A stretch of 64,000 bases of DNA from Paracoccaceae bacterium (GTDB lineage Bacteria; Pseudomonadota; Alphaproteobacteria; Rhodobacterales; Rhodobacteraceae): contig JAWPMR010000001.1 of the NCBI GenBank assembly GCA_033344815.1, forward strand, positions 1,474,136 through 1,538,135, read 5' to 3'. The position numbers and the translations under genes are program-made. This document shows positions 1 to 7,760 of this stretch, in pieces. Below the pieces are notes generated by a model, which searched no databases, was not told the DNA's origin, and was given only the letters and a program-made list of their open reading frames with translations. The stretch's first letter is position 1. Every line of letters begins with the position of its first letter.

Positions 1-73
1 GGTAATTGGCATAATAGACAATGCCCGCCATGTCGGTGTCTTCATAATAGACGCGAAGGGGGAAGCGGTGCAT
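1..73 (-). CDS. ybgC: YbgC-like acyl-CoA thioesterase, 5' end only
   Basis: Only the first 24 codons are present; the gene continues beyond the left edge. The ATG reads back from base 73, and the peptide begins MHRFPLRVYYEDTDMAGIVY. That is the N-terminus of the hotdog-fold 4-hydroxybenzoyl-CoA thioesterase family, with the catalytic Asp in the YEDTDMAG segment. The start overlaps the stop of the next upstream gene by one base (TGATG), which implies translational coupling. In alphaproteobacteria this gene normally leads into tolQ-tolR-tolA-tolB, so the Tol-Pal envelope system is expected just outside the window. That last point is inference from known synteny. Confidence 0.8.
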   Translation of the reverse strand, partial: MHRFPLRVYYEDTDMAGIVYYANY

Positions 74-426
74 CAGCGCGTCTCCGTCCTGTGACAGGCC
101 GCAGCCCGTATCACCAACCCATCCTCATCAAAATACAGCGTTTCAGCCGCCAGAACGTCGCGGTGATTGAGGTAACTGATGACGATCATTTCATACCCTT
201 CAAATACGTCCTGGACCCGGAAAGCCAATTGCGGCTGGGCTTGGAGAGCAGCGGCCCAGTAAGCGCGTAAGGCGGTGTGTCCATTGATGAGACCTGTGCC
301 GGTCAGAGCTTGCGCTTTGCGCGACTGAAAGGAGATGTCTGCGTGGTAGTGTGACAAAATCCGGTCCAGATCATGGCTGTTCCAGCCTGCTTCCCAGTCG
401 CGTGCAAACTGCAAGGCGTCCGTCAT
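73..426 (-). CDS. SnoaL/NTF2-like small protein
   Basis: A 117-residue protein with the look of the NTF2-like (SnoaL) alpha+beta-barrel superfamily. It has an N-terminal helix followed by WEAGWNSHDLDRILSHYHAD, then strands around VISYLNHRDVLAAETLYF. Such folds are used by isomerases, by ketosteroid-type enzymes and as binding modules, so no reaction can be assigned. Its ATG overlaps the stop of the upstream gene by 4 bases (ATGA), and its stop overlaps the ybgC-like start by 1 base. It is therefore the middle gene of a tightly coupled ruvB-to-ybgC string. No signal peptide or membrane segment is visible. Confidence 0.7.
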   Translation of the reverse strand: MTDALQFARDWEAGWNSHDLDRILSHYHADISFQSRKAQALTGTGLINGHTALRAYWAAALQAQPQLAFRVQDVFEGYEMIVISYLNHRDVLAAETLYFDEDGLVIRAAACHRTETR

Positions 427-1067
427 TGCGCCATCCCAACACGGGCAGCAAGACGCAGCGCGTGGCTTCCGTCCATTGACGCGGACGGCATCACAGGATC
501 ATAAGCGGCCCGGATCAGCGCGGCGATATCAGGGCGCAGAATGGTTTTATCCCCAGCGACCGCCAAAGGCGACTTTTCTCGAAAGGCCGTATCAGACCAA
601 AGCAGGATGGATTGCACAATCTGGCTCAGGGCCAGTGTTTCGGCTGGCACCGCGCTCAATTCCTCATCCATGCGCAGAAACACAAAGCAAGCTCTGATCG
701 CCCCGTCTGGTTCAAAGTGGAAGATGCGATACTGATTGGCCTGCACAGATTTCAGGCGTGTGATCAGGGGCGCAAGCTCAGGGATCAACTTGTCCAACCC
801 CGGCACTTCCGGCAATTCATCCCAGTCGCGAAAAAAGAACATCATGAAATTGCTGCCCAGTTCGGGATCCGTTTCAGCCTTTTGATGCCCGGATAAAACC
901 ATGACAGCTTCAAGCGCACCTTTGACCACGGCCAAAGTATCATCCGTCACGCCAAACACGATCGGCGCAATGGGTCTGTTCCAGCGGGCAAAGGAAAATG
1001 CGCCGCTCGCGCGCGTGAAAAGCGCCTCTATTTCGCCTGCATCCATTGCATAAACTCGTTTCGTCAT
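423..1067 (-). CDS. Conserved hypothetical protein (214 aa)
   Basis: Not recognised as a named family. I chose the ATG at 1067 (MTKRVYAMDAGE) over an in-frame GTG 21 bases upstream, because the peptide between the two looks unrelated. The protein is soluble-looking, with an aromatic-rich stretch (NFMMFFFRDWDELPEVPG) near residue 75 and a long helical C-terminus. It lies 37 bases downstream of ruvB on the same strand and overlaps the following NTF2-like gene by 4 bases, so it is very likely cotranscribed with ruvCAB. Whether it takes part in Holliday-junction repair or simply shares the transcript cannot be told from sequence. Confidence 0.6.
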   Translation of the reverse strand: MTKRVYAMDAGEIEALFTRASGAFSFARWNRPIAPIVFGVTDDTLAVVKGALEAVMVLSGHQKAETDPELGSNFMMFFFRDWDELPEVPGLDKLIPELAPLITRLKSVQANQYRIFHFEPDGAIRACFVFLRMDEELSAVPAETLALSQIVQSILLWSDTAFREKSPLAVAGDKTILRPDIAALIRAAYDPVMPSASMDGSHALRLAARVGMAQ

Positions 1068-1104
1068 TATTGCGCCCGCAAAACCCACGCGCCTTCGCCA
1101 CCGT

Positions 1105-2127
1105 TCAGTCGCCGAAAAGATCCGTTTGGGATCTTGGCGGCTGCATCCCCAGATGAGACCAGCCTTTCTGCGCCAGCATACGCCCGCGCGGTGTGCGCTG
1201 GATCAAACCCTGTTGCAACAGGAAGGGCTCAATGACCTCTTCCAGCGAGTCCCTGCTTTCGGACAAAGCCGCGCTCAGTGTCTCGATGCCCACAGGTCCC
1301 CCCGCATAATTTTCCGCGATCAGACGCAAATACCGCCGGTCTGCACCGTCCAGACCCAAAAGATCCACTCCCAACCGCGTCAGCGCCATATCTGCCAGCT
1401 CTTGTGTCACCCGCCCGTCGCCTTCGACCACAGCGAAATCCACGACCCGGCGCAACAACCGCCCGGCAATCCGCGGCGTGCCCCGCGCCCGACGGGCGAT
1501 TTCACGCGCCCCGCCTTCATCTGCTGGCGCGCCCAGTTTGCGCGCATTGCGCTCTACGATGACGTATAGTTCATCCACGGTGTAGAATTCGAGCCGAGTT
1601 GGGATACCAAAACGATCCCGGAGGGGCGTCGTCAACAATCCCATGCGCGTGGTGGCCCCGACAAGCGTGAAGGGCTGCAATTCAATCCGCACGGTGCGTG
1701 CAGCAGGGCCTTCACCAATCACCAGATCCAGCTCGAAATCCTCAAGCGCAGGATAGAGCACCTCCTCCACCGCCGGGTTCAGCCGATGGATCTCGTCAAT
1801 GAACAAGACATCGCGCGATTCCAGATTGGTCAGGATCGCGGCCAAATCACCGGCTTTGGCCAGAACAGGCCCCGACGTCATGCGAAACCCAACGCCCAAT
1901 TCGCGCGCCATGATCTGCGCCAACGTTGTTTTACCCAAACCTGGTGGGCCATGAAAAAGGGTGTGATCCATCGCCTCGCCGCGTTGGCGAGCCGATTGTA
2001 TAAAGACATGCAGGTTCGCGCGTGCTTCAGCCTGCCCTACGAATTCCTTCAGAAATTGCGGGCGTAAGGCACGGTCGTGATCTTCGGGCAAAGGGTCCGC
2101 TCGCACGGTGGGGTCAATGTCGGTCAT
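1105..2127 (-). CDS. ruvB: Holliday junction branch migration ATPase RuvB
   Basis: RuvB is the AAA+ motor that drives Holliday-junction branch migration with RuvA. The 340-residue protein shows Walker A GPPGLGKT (residues 60-67), Walker B as LFIDEIHRL, the sensor-type GATTR, and a C-terminal winged-helix segment ending near [13 protein letters not shown]. Its length matches the family. The ATG at 2127 is preceded by AGGA at good spacing; a GTG seven codons upstream is a less likely start. ruvA ends 27 bases upstream, giving the usual order ruvC-ruvA-ruvB. Confidence 0.97.
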   Translation of the reverse strand: MTDIDPTVRADPLPEDHDRALRPQFLKEFVGQAEARANLHVFIQSARQRGEAMDHTLFHGPPGLGKTTLAQIMARELGVGFRMTSGPVLAKAGDLAAILTNLESRDVLFIDEIHRLNPAVEEVLYPALEDFELDLVIGEGPAARTVRIELQPFTLVGATTRMGLLTTPLRDRFGIPTRLEFYTVDELYVIVERNARKLGAPADEGGAREIARRARGTPRIAGRLLRRVVDFAVVEGDGRVTQELADMALTRLGVDLLGLDGADRRYLRLIAENYAGGPVGIETLSAALSESRDSLEEVIEPFLLQQGLIQRTPRGRMLAQKGWSHLGMQPPRSQTDLFGD

Positions 2128-2154
2128 GTCGTGTCCTGCTCGGCGCACATCATC

Positions 2155-2811
2155 CTAGCCTTTTGGAGCCAGCAGTTTCAATGCCGCCCGAATAAGCGTT
2201 GACGTATCCGCACCGGGGGTCTCACCCGCCGCCTGCGCCACCGCTCCGGCAGCATCAGCTGGGCCATAGCCCAAGTTCCCAAGCGCCGAAAGTGCATCGG
2301 CCTGTGCTGAAGACGACGGTGGTGGCGGCGCTGCTGGAGCGGAGGTCTCGATGACCTCCGCTCCAGCTTCCCCTGTCGCTGCGGCCAATGTGTCCCCCAT
2401 CGCCATGACACCCGGCGCCTTATCCTTGAGGTCCAGCACGACCCGTTGCGCGATCTTCGGTCCCACGCCTTTTGCCGCCTTGACCGCGTTCCAGTCGCCC
2501 AAGGCAATGGCGCGGCTGACACCATCCGGTCCCAACGTTCCCAGAATGGCCAGCGACGCTTTTGCACCCACGCCCTGAACCGATGTCAACAACCGATGCC
2601 ATTCCTTTTCCGCCCGCGTGGTGAATCCAAAAAGCTGCAACAGGTCTTCGCGCACCACAAGGTCGGTGAAAAGCGCCACCGTTTGGCCCACGCCCGGCAT
2701 GCCCGCCATGGTGCGATCCGAACAAAAGACGAGATAACCGACACCGCGCACATCGATCAACACATGATCCGCCGCCCTGTAGTCAATTCGTCCAGTTATT
2801 TTTCCGATCAT
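2155..2811 (-). CDS. ruvA: Holliday junction DNA-binding protein RuvA
   Basis: RuvA is the tetrameric junction-binding subunit that loads RuvB. The protein (218 aa) starts [10 protein letters not shown], has an OB-fold N-terminal domain, then two helix-hairpin-helix motifs ([18 protein letters not shown] and [20 protein letters not shown]). An Ala/Pro/Ser-rich linker follows (about 145-175), then the C-terminal domain III that touches RuvB ([15 protein letters not shown]). Its ATG overlaps the ruvC stop by 4 bases. Longer in-frame extensions upstream run into ruvC and were rejected. Confidence 0.96.
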   Translation of the reverse strand: MIGKITGRIDYRAADHVLIDVRGVGYLVFCSDRTMAGMPGVGQTVALFTDLVVREDLLQLFGFTTRAEKEWHRLLTSVQGVGAKASLAILGTLGPDGVSRAIALGDWNAVKAAKGVGPKIAQRVVLDLKDKAPGVMAMGDTLAAATGEAGAEVIETSAPAAPPPPSSSAQADALSALGNLGYGPADAAGAVAQAAGETPGADTSTLIRAALKLLAPKG

Positions 2812-3314
2812 GCCCGCGCTCTTTCGATGGCTGCGTTCAATCCACTCGCACCGCCATGATGGGCATGGCAAATGGCAATCGCGAGCGCATCCGCTGCATC
2901 AGCCCCTGCGATCACAGCCCCGGGCAATTGCATCTGCACCATGTGAAGGACTTGAGCCTTATCTGCATGACCGACGCCGACAACCGCTTTCTTCACTGTA
3001 TTGGGTGCGTATTCTCCTACGCATAACCCCGCCTGTGCCGGAACCAGCATCGCAATCCCACGCGCCTGTCCGAGTTTAAGCGTACCGGCACCGTCCTTAT
3101 TCACAAAAGTCTGTTCCACGGCGGCCTGATCTGGTGCGAACTCCGCAAATATAACGGTCAATTGATCGTGCAAAGACAACAATCGTTCGCTCAACGGCCC
3201 GTCAACAGACTTACAGATGCCATTTGCAACATGTGCGAGTCGGCTGCCTGCAACATCCACCACGCCCCAACCAAGGTTGCGCAACCCTGGATCGATGCCA
3301 ATTACCCGTATCAA
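2808..3314 (-). CDS. ruvC: Holliday junction resolvase RuvC
   Basis: RuvC is the metal-dependent endonuclease that resolves Holliday junctions in the RuvABC resolvasome. The 168-residue protein carries the four RNase H-like acidic residues at expected places: D8 (GIDPG), E67 (AVEQTF), D139 and D142 (GADAADAL). No in-frame ATG exists at the 5' end. The only start giving the conserved N-terminus is TTG at 3314, preceded by a purine-rich GGGGCAGAG. It is the first gene of the ruvCAB transcript. Confidence 0.95.
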   Translation of the reverse strand: MIRVIGIDPGLRNLGWGVVDVAGSRLAHVANGICKSVDGPLSERLLSLHDQLTVIFAEFAPDQAAVEQTFVNKDGAGTLKLGQARGIAMLVPAQAGLCVGEYAPNTVKKAVVGVGHADKAQVLHMVQMQLPGAVIAGADAADALAIAICHAHHGGASGLNAAIERARA

Positions 3315-3645
3315 TGGCTCTGCCCCAACAATTTATTTCTTTTTTGATGCATTAGCACGAAAGGCGAACATCCGCCAAGCGGTTCCTTTCAAACGGATTG
3401 TCAGGCCCCAATCCGTCCTCATTTCTTTTCCATCGCCTGATTACGTCATTTTCGAGCCTGTTTTCGACAGTTCGGAAGCATTATTTCTTGTTTATTTACT
3501 TAACGTTAACCATGATGACCACCCATGCACCAAGCGCATATCAAACATGCAAATTCGCACCTTGCTGAAAATCTAGGCGCATCCTATCTGCCAGTCATCA
3601 CACACCGACATGATCGGTTCACCTCGAAAAAAAAGGACGGCTACA
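3315..3645. other. Intergenic region between ruvC and DUF1127 gene
   Basis: The region carries the 5' ends of two divergent genes, so both promoters must be here. It is AT-rich compared with its neighbours, especially around 3480-3510 (TTATTTCTTGTTTATTTAC). I see no convincing consensus promoter pair, no RNA gene and no repeat. A ribosome-binding site (AAGGAC) for the DUF1127 gene lies near 3632-3638. Confidence 0.5.
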
Positions 3646-3864
3646 ATGACTATTTCTGACACATCCCGCACCACATACGGCACCGCATCCGCAGTAAGCC
3701 GTTTCTTCGCCATGATCAGCGACACTCTGGCAACCGTTGTGTCTTGGAATGATGCCCGCGTTACACGTAACGCATTGTCATCATTGACAGACCGCGAACT
3801 GGAAGACATCGGCCTGAGCCGCGGCGACATTGAATACGTTGCGGACTCCCAGATCATCCGATAA
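3646..3864 (+). CDS. DUF1127 domain small protein
   Basis: A 72-residue protein whose C-terminal half holds the DUF1127 (YjiS-like) signature SLTDRELEDIGLSRGDIEYV. Short DUF1127 proteins in alphaproteobacteria are linked in the literature to small-RNA and phosphate or stress responses, but this copy has a long N-terminal extension, so no role is claimed. The ATG at 3646 follows AAGGAC at 8-9 bases; a further upstream start was rejected because it precedes the ribosome-binding site. The gene stands alone and is closed by a strong terminator at 3908, implying a monocistronic and probably abundant transcript. Confidence 0.85.
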   Translation: MTISDTSRTTYGTASAVSRFFAMISDTLATVVSWNDARVTRNALSSLTDRELEDIGLSRGDIEYVADSQIIR

Positions 3865-3907
3865 CCCAGAGCGCCGCGTCAGGCCAGGAAAGATGAAAAA
3901 CAAAACA

Positions 3908-3942
3908 GCCGCTCTTTCGCAATCGAAGGAGCGGCCTTTTTA
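3908..3942 (+). terminator. Rho-independent terminator after DUF1127 gene
   Basis: The stem pairs 3908-3919 (GCCGCTCTTTCG) with 3924-3935 (CGAAGGAGCGGC). It has 12 base pairs with a single G-U, loop CAAT, and is followed by CTTTTTAT. It begins 43 bases after the DUF1127 stop. Confidence 0.92.
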
Positions 3943-4118
3943 TATCACCAAATGTTTTTGAGAGATTGCCAGAGGACGTCGTCATTCACCTCTGAAAAAT
4001 TATCACCTCAACTTGCAAATGCACCTTTGTCGCCGGATCGAAATGCAGCGGTATGGCGCAACCTGCCTTCAATGCGTTCGGATCATACGATGCTTGCTGC
4101 CCAAGCCCGCGCAGATCT

Positions 4119-5009
4119 TTAAGGGGAGGCGGGTCTGTCCGAACGTCGCATCACTGTAAGCGTTGTCCAGTCCCCGACTTCTTCACGGTGCTTCAGAATC
4201 AAGCCAGTATCTTCGTAAACCGCAATTACATCTTCTGCCTGCTCGTTCAGGATACCGGATAAGATCGCACATCCATCCGGTTTCAGACAATGCGCCATTT
4301 CCGGCGCCAGGGCAATCAGCGGCCCTTTGAGGATGTTCGCGAAAACAAGATCGAACGGGCTGCGGGCAACGAGATCCGGATGATCAAATCCAGCAGCCTC
4401 GACGCATTTGACACGCGTCTGCAAATCATTTGCAGCGATATTGCTGTTGGCGACATCGACGGCGACCTCGTCAATATCGCTTGCCAAGACGTTATTCGGC
4501 CATATGCGGGCCGCCGCCATGGCCAAAACGGCTGTGCCGCAACCGATATCGGCGACATTTTTGCCGACAAATCCCTCATGTGCGAGCCTGTCAAGCGCCC
4601 GCAGACATCCCAGAGTCGTGCCGTGATGCCCTGTTCCGAAGGCCATAGCCGCCTCAATAAGCAAGGGTTCGCATCCCTCAGGCACCTGATCAGCATCATG
4701 GCTGCCATAGACGAAAAACCGCCCTGCCCGTACCGGTGACAATTCGCGCCGCACATGTGCAACCCAATCGGTCTCGGGGAGCTCTGAAACCACAAATGGC
4801 TTTGCCCCCATCGCTGCCGCCAGCAGGGTCAGGGCGGTGTCATCAGGCATTTCTGTGAAATAGCTTCCGACTTCCCAGAGCCCCGAGCCATCCTCAACCT
4901 CGAAGACACCTGTTCCGGTCGGTTCAGGATCCAGGTTTTCCATCGCCGCCCCGAGTTTTTCGGCGGCGGCTTTCCCGGGCAAGGTTGTCAGCGCAGTAAA
5001 CGTAGGCAT
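4119..5009 (-). CDS. prmA: Ribosomal protein L11 methyltransferase
   Basis: PrmA is a SAM-dependent enzyme that trimethylates ribosomal protein L11. The 296-residue product has the N-terminal substrate-recognition domain, then the PrmA hallmark MAFGTGHHGTT. The class I methyltransferase core follows, with DIGCGTAVLAMAA and the N-P-P-Y-like segment FDLVFANILKGPL. Its ATG overlaps the stop of the upstream MATE gene by one base (TGATG). It is the last gene of a three-gene minus-strand unit (MFS-MATE-prmA). The region between its stop and the terminator at 3942 is about 176 bases with nothing recognisable. Confidence 0.93.
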   Translation of the reverse strand: MPTFTALTTLPGKAAAEKLGAAMENLDPEPTGTGVFEVEDGSGLWEVGSYFTEMPDDTALTLLAAAMGAKPFVVSELPETDWVAHVRRELSPVRAGRFFVYGSHDADQVPEGCEPLLIEAAMAFGTGHHGTTLGCLRALDRLAHEGFVGKNVADIGCGTAVLAMAAARIWPNNVLASDIDEVAVDVANSNIAANDLQTRVKCVEAAGFDHPDLVARSPFDLVFANILKGPLIALAPEMAHCLKPDGCAILSGILNEQAEDVIAVYEDTGLILKHREEVGDWTTLTVMRRSDRPASP

Positions 5010-6400
5010 CAGCGTCTCCGATAGCGGTCCGGGTTCGGGTAGGGCCGCGTTGGGGGAAGGTCAAGCGGGTTGCATGCCTCTGCGCGTAATCCTTGCACAA
5101 AACGCCACCCCCACAATGCAGAGAAAACACCAACAAGGGCGCTTGCAACAGCCTGTCCGTAGATCACACCCGGCGCACCATAAATTGTCGCCAGGAATGC
5201 AGCGGCAGGCCAGCTGAGCAGCCCGTCTTTACTCCAGTTAACCAGCGTAGAGCGGCCGGGTTTGCCCAGGTTATTGAACGCTGAATTCGACACAAAAAGC
5301 GCGCCAATGAAGATGAACCCCCCCACCCCAATCGTTGAAAAGGCGTGAAGGACTTCCGCGCCCTGCCCGACCAACCCGAAGGCTGCGACCACATAGGGTG
5401 TTGCCAACAAGAGAAGGCCCCAGGTGGCCAGAGTATAAGCCAAACAAAATATCAAAGCGTCGCGATAGGTGCTGCGCAGTCGGTCATATTGTCCCGCACC
5501 GAAATTCTGGCCGAAAATACCACCAATTGCACCGGAGAGCGCAAAGACCCCACCAAAGGCAACAACGGTCAAACGCCCCACCACTGCCCATGCCGCTACC
5601 GCATCATCGCCGAACGGCGCCATGACTATGGTCAGAAAATAATTTCCCGCCGGTGTTGCCATTTGCGTGGCAATCGCCGGAAGAGCCACGACCATAAACG
5701 GACGCAGGACTTCCAAAACTTTTTGCCTGGACGGCATCGCGATTAGGCGGTGCTGATAGGCAGCAAAATAGAGACCCAGACCCATCAAGGCAATGCGGAA
5801 ACAAAACAGGCCGATGGCCGCACCGTCCAACCCCAACCCAAGCCACAGGATCAAAATCGGATCAATGACCATCAACAATGTGCCAGACAAAAGCGTGACG
5901 TACATGGCTTTGGCGCCCAGCCCTTCTGCGCGCAGCACACCCGAACAGATCATGCCTACCGCCATGAACACCAGCGACGGCATGGTGAAACCAAGGTAGC
6001 GCGCCGCCAGGGCAGCAGTTTCCCCTGTTGCCCCGGCAAGAGCAATCAGATCGTGTCTGAACAGGACGACCAGCGCAGCCACGCATCCCTGGATGCTGGC
6101 GGCGATCACAATCGCTGCTCCGGCCTGTTCGCGCGCCGTACTGCGATTGCCTGAACCAATACTGCGCGAAACCAATGCAGTAGCCGCGATCATTAAGCCA
6201 ACACCTGAGGAGACGGAGAAGAATTGCACAGCAAAGGCAAAGCCAATAGCCGCCACCAGTGTCGGATCCCCCAGCTGAGAAATCCAAAGCAGATTCGCCG
6301 CATCGACCAGAAAAACAAATGTAATACCCATGGCACCGGTCGCCGTCATACGCACGACATGACCCATGGTGGAGCCCGTCAGAAAACGGGCCTCTTTCAT
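5009..6400 (-). CDS. MATE family efflux transporter
   Basis: A polytopic inner-membrane protein of 463 residues with about 12 hydrophobic segments and the two-fold internal layout of MATE (NorM/DinF-like) Na+- or H+-driven drug exporters. It begins MKEARFLTGSTMGHVVRMT, with the typical first helix GAMGITFVFLVDAANLLWIS, and the second half repeats the pattern around PFMVVALPAIATQMATPAGN. The start overlaps the upstream MFS gene by 4 bases and the stop overlaps prmA by 1, so the three are translationally coupled. Substrate unknown. It differs from the second MATE gene at 44417. Confidence 0.88.
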   Translation of the reverse strand: MKEARFLTGSTMGHVVRMTATGAMGITFVFLVDAANLLWISQLGDPTLVAAIGFAFAVQFFSVSSGVGLMIAATALVSRSIGSGNRSTAREQAGAAIVIAASIQGCVAALVVLFRHDLIALAGATGETAALAARYLGFTMPSLVFMAVGMICSGVLRAEGLGAKAMYVTLLSGTLLMVIDPILILWLGLGLDGAAIGLFCFRIALMGLGLYFAAYQHRLIAMPSRQKVLEVLRPFMVVALPAIATQMATPAGNYFLTIVMAPFGDDAVAAWAVVGRLTVVAFGGVFALSGAIGGIFGQNFGAGQYDRLRSTYRDALIFCLAYTLATWGLLLLATPYVVAAFGLVGQGAEVLHAFSTIGVGGFIFIGALFVSNSAFNNLGKPGRSTLVNWSKDGLLSWPAAAFLATIYGAPGVIYGQAVASALVGVFSALWGWRFVQGLRAEACNPLDLPPTRPYPNPDRYRRR

Positions 6401-7629
6401 TCCGCCGCAGCCGGCACCGGTCGCGCAAAGATCGTCTCATTGCCTTTTTCGGGGTGACGCGGGATCAGCGTCGCAAGGATCAGGGACACCCCTGCCATGC
6501 CAGCAGCCAACAGGAAAACTGCCGCCGGAGAGACGAGCCACATTATCCCCAATAGTACCGGAAGAAAGACAGCAGCAATGTGATTGATGGTGAAGGCGAC
6601 GGCCGCAGTGGGCGCAATGTCCCCGGGATCGCCAATTTTCTGGAAGTAGGTTTTCATCGCCAGTGCCAGACCAAAGAACATGTGGTCGATCACATAGAGA
6701 AACGCGGCGATTTCAAACCCCCAATCATAGAAATAGACACCACCATAGGCCAGAAAAACGCAGACCAGCCCGGCGTATTCAAACACAAGGGCATTGCGTT
6801 CTCCAAAGCGCGCCACGATGTGCCCCAGAAACGGCGCCACCGCCATGTTGATCACCAGGTTGATCAGATAGAGCCCGACGACTTCATGCACCTCAAAGCC
6901 AAACTTTTCGACCATCATGAAGCCAGCAAAGACCATAAAAATCTGACGGCGCGCACCGGACATGAATTGCAGCGCGTAATAGAGCCAGTAGCGCTTGCGC
7001 AGGATCATTTTCTTGATCTGAGGATGGGGTGCCTCAAACTGCGGGTAGGCGAGCATGGCAAAGATCGCAATCGCAACGGTCACGCCGCCCCCTACCATGA
7101 AGACAATATTATAGGTCAGCCCCAGAGGCTCCCACAGGATCATGATCACAAAATAGACGACAAAAGTCGCGGCGGATCCGGTCGCCAGCAGCCATCCCAG
7201 GATCTGCGGGGCCTTGTCTTTTGGCAGCCATTGCAATTGCAGCGACTGGTTCACCGTTTCATAATAATGAAAGCCAACCGAACTCAGGAATGTCAGAATA
7301 AGAATGCCTGTCAGTTCGGGAAACTGCGCCGTGACGGCCGTGGCAGCCCCCAGCAAGACCAGCGAGACAAGGCCCAGCAGCTGTTCGCGCATGAACATGA
7401 TGACGGCGATCACGCCAACTGCCAGGAACCCGGGGATTTCGCGTATGGTATGTAATAGCCCGATGTCGGCGCCATCAAATCCTGCGACTTCCTTGGTGAA
7501 ATTGTTCAGCAGCGCGTACCAGGTGAAGAACGCGATTGGCATTGCGAAGGCCATCACGAACAACAATGTGATGGGCCGTCGCCACAACGGCATCTGTCGC
7601 GCGTCTGAAAGGGGAACGAACTCGACCAT
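6397..7629 (-). CDS. MFS transporter
   Basis: A 410-residue polytopic protein with about 12 hydrophobic helices, consistent with the major facilitator superfamily. The cytoplasmic loop after helix 6 is charged (PHPQIKKMILRKRYW), and a loop-2 basic motif appears in the second half (GHIVARFGERNALVFEY). The C-terminus is cytoplasmic and polar. No substrate motif is recognised. It is the first gene of the MFS-MATE-prmA unit. The 131 bases between it and priA hold the promoter but show no clear hexamers. Confidence 0.85.
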   Translation of the reverse strand: MVEFVPLSDARQMPLWRRPITLLFVMAFAMPIAFFTWYALLNNFTKEVAGFDGADIGLLHTIREIPGFLAVGVIAVIMFMREQLLGLVSLVLLGAATAVTAQFPELTGILILTFLSSVGFHYYETVNQSLQLQWLPKDKAPQILGWLLATGSAATFVVYFVIMILWEPLGLTYNIVFMVGGGVTVAIAIFAMLAYPQFEAPHPQIKKMILRKRYWLYYALQFMSGARRQIFMVFAGFMMVEKFGFEVHEVVGLYLINLVINMAVAPFLGHIVARFGERNALVFEYAGLVCVFLAYGGVYFYDWGFEIAAFLYVIDHMFFGLALAMKTYFQKIGDPGDIAPTAAVAFTINHIAAVFLPVLLGIMWLVSPAAVFLLAAGMAGVSLILATLIPRHPEKGNETIFARPVPAAAE

Positions 7630-7760
7630 GGATTTGCAATATGCGTTTTAGGCGCGTTTGGCGAGGCGCAAAAAGGCACAAGAGCCGTCCCGTGGTGCAC
7701 ACAAACAGAAATGGCTATCAAAATGTGGTGTTTGCGACGGCTTTTCAGGTCCTGATCGGT

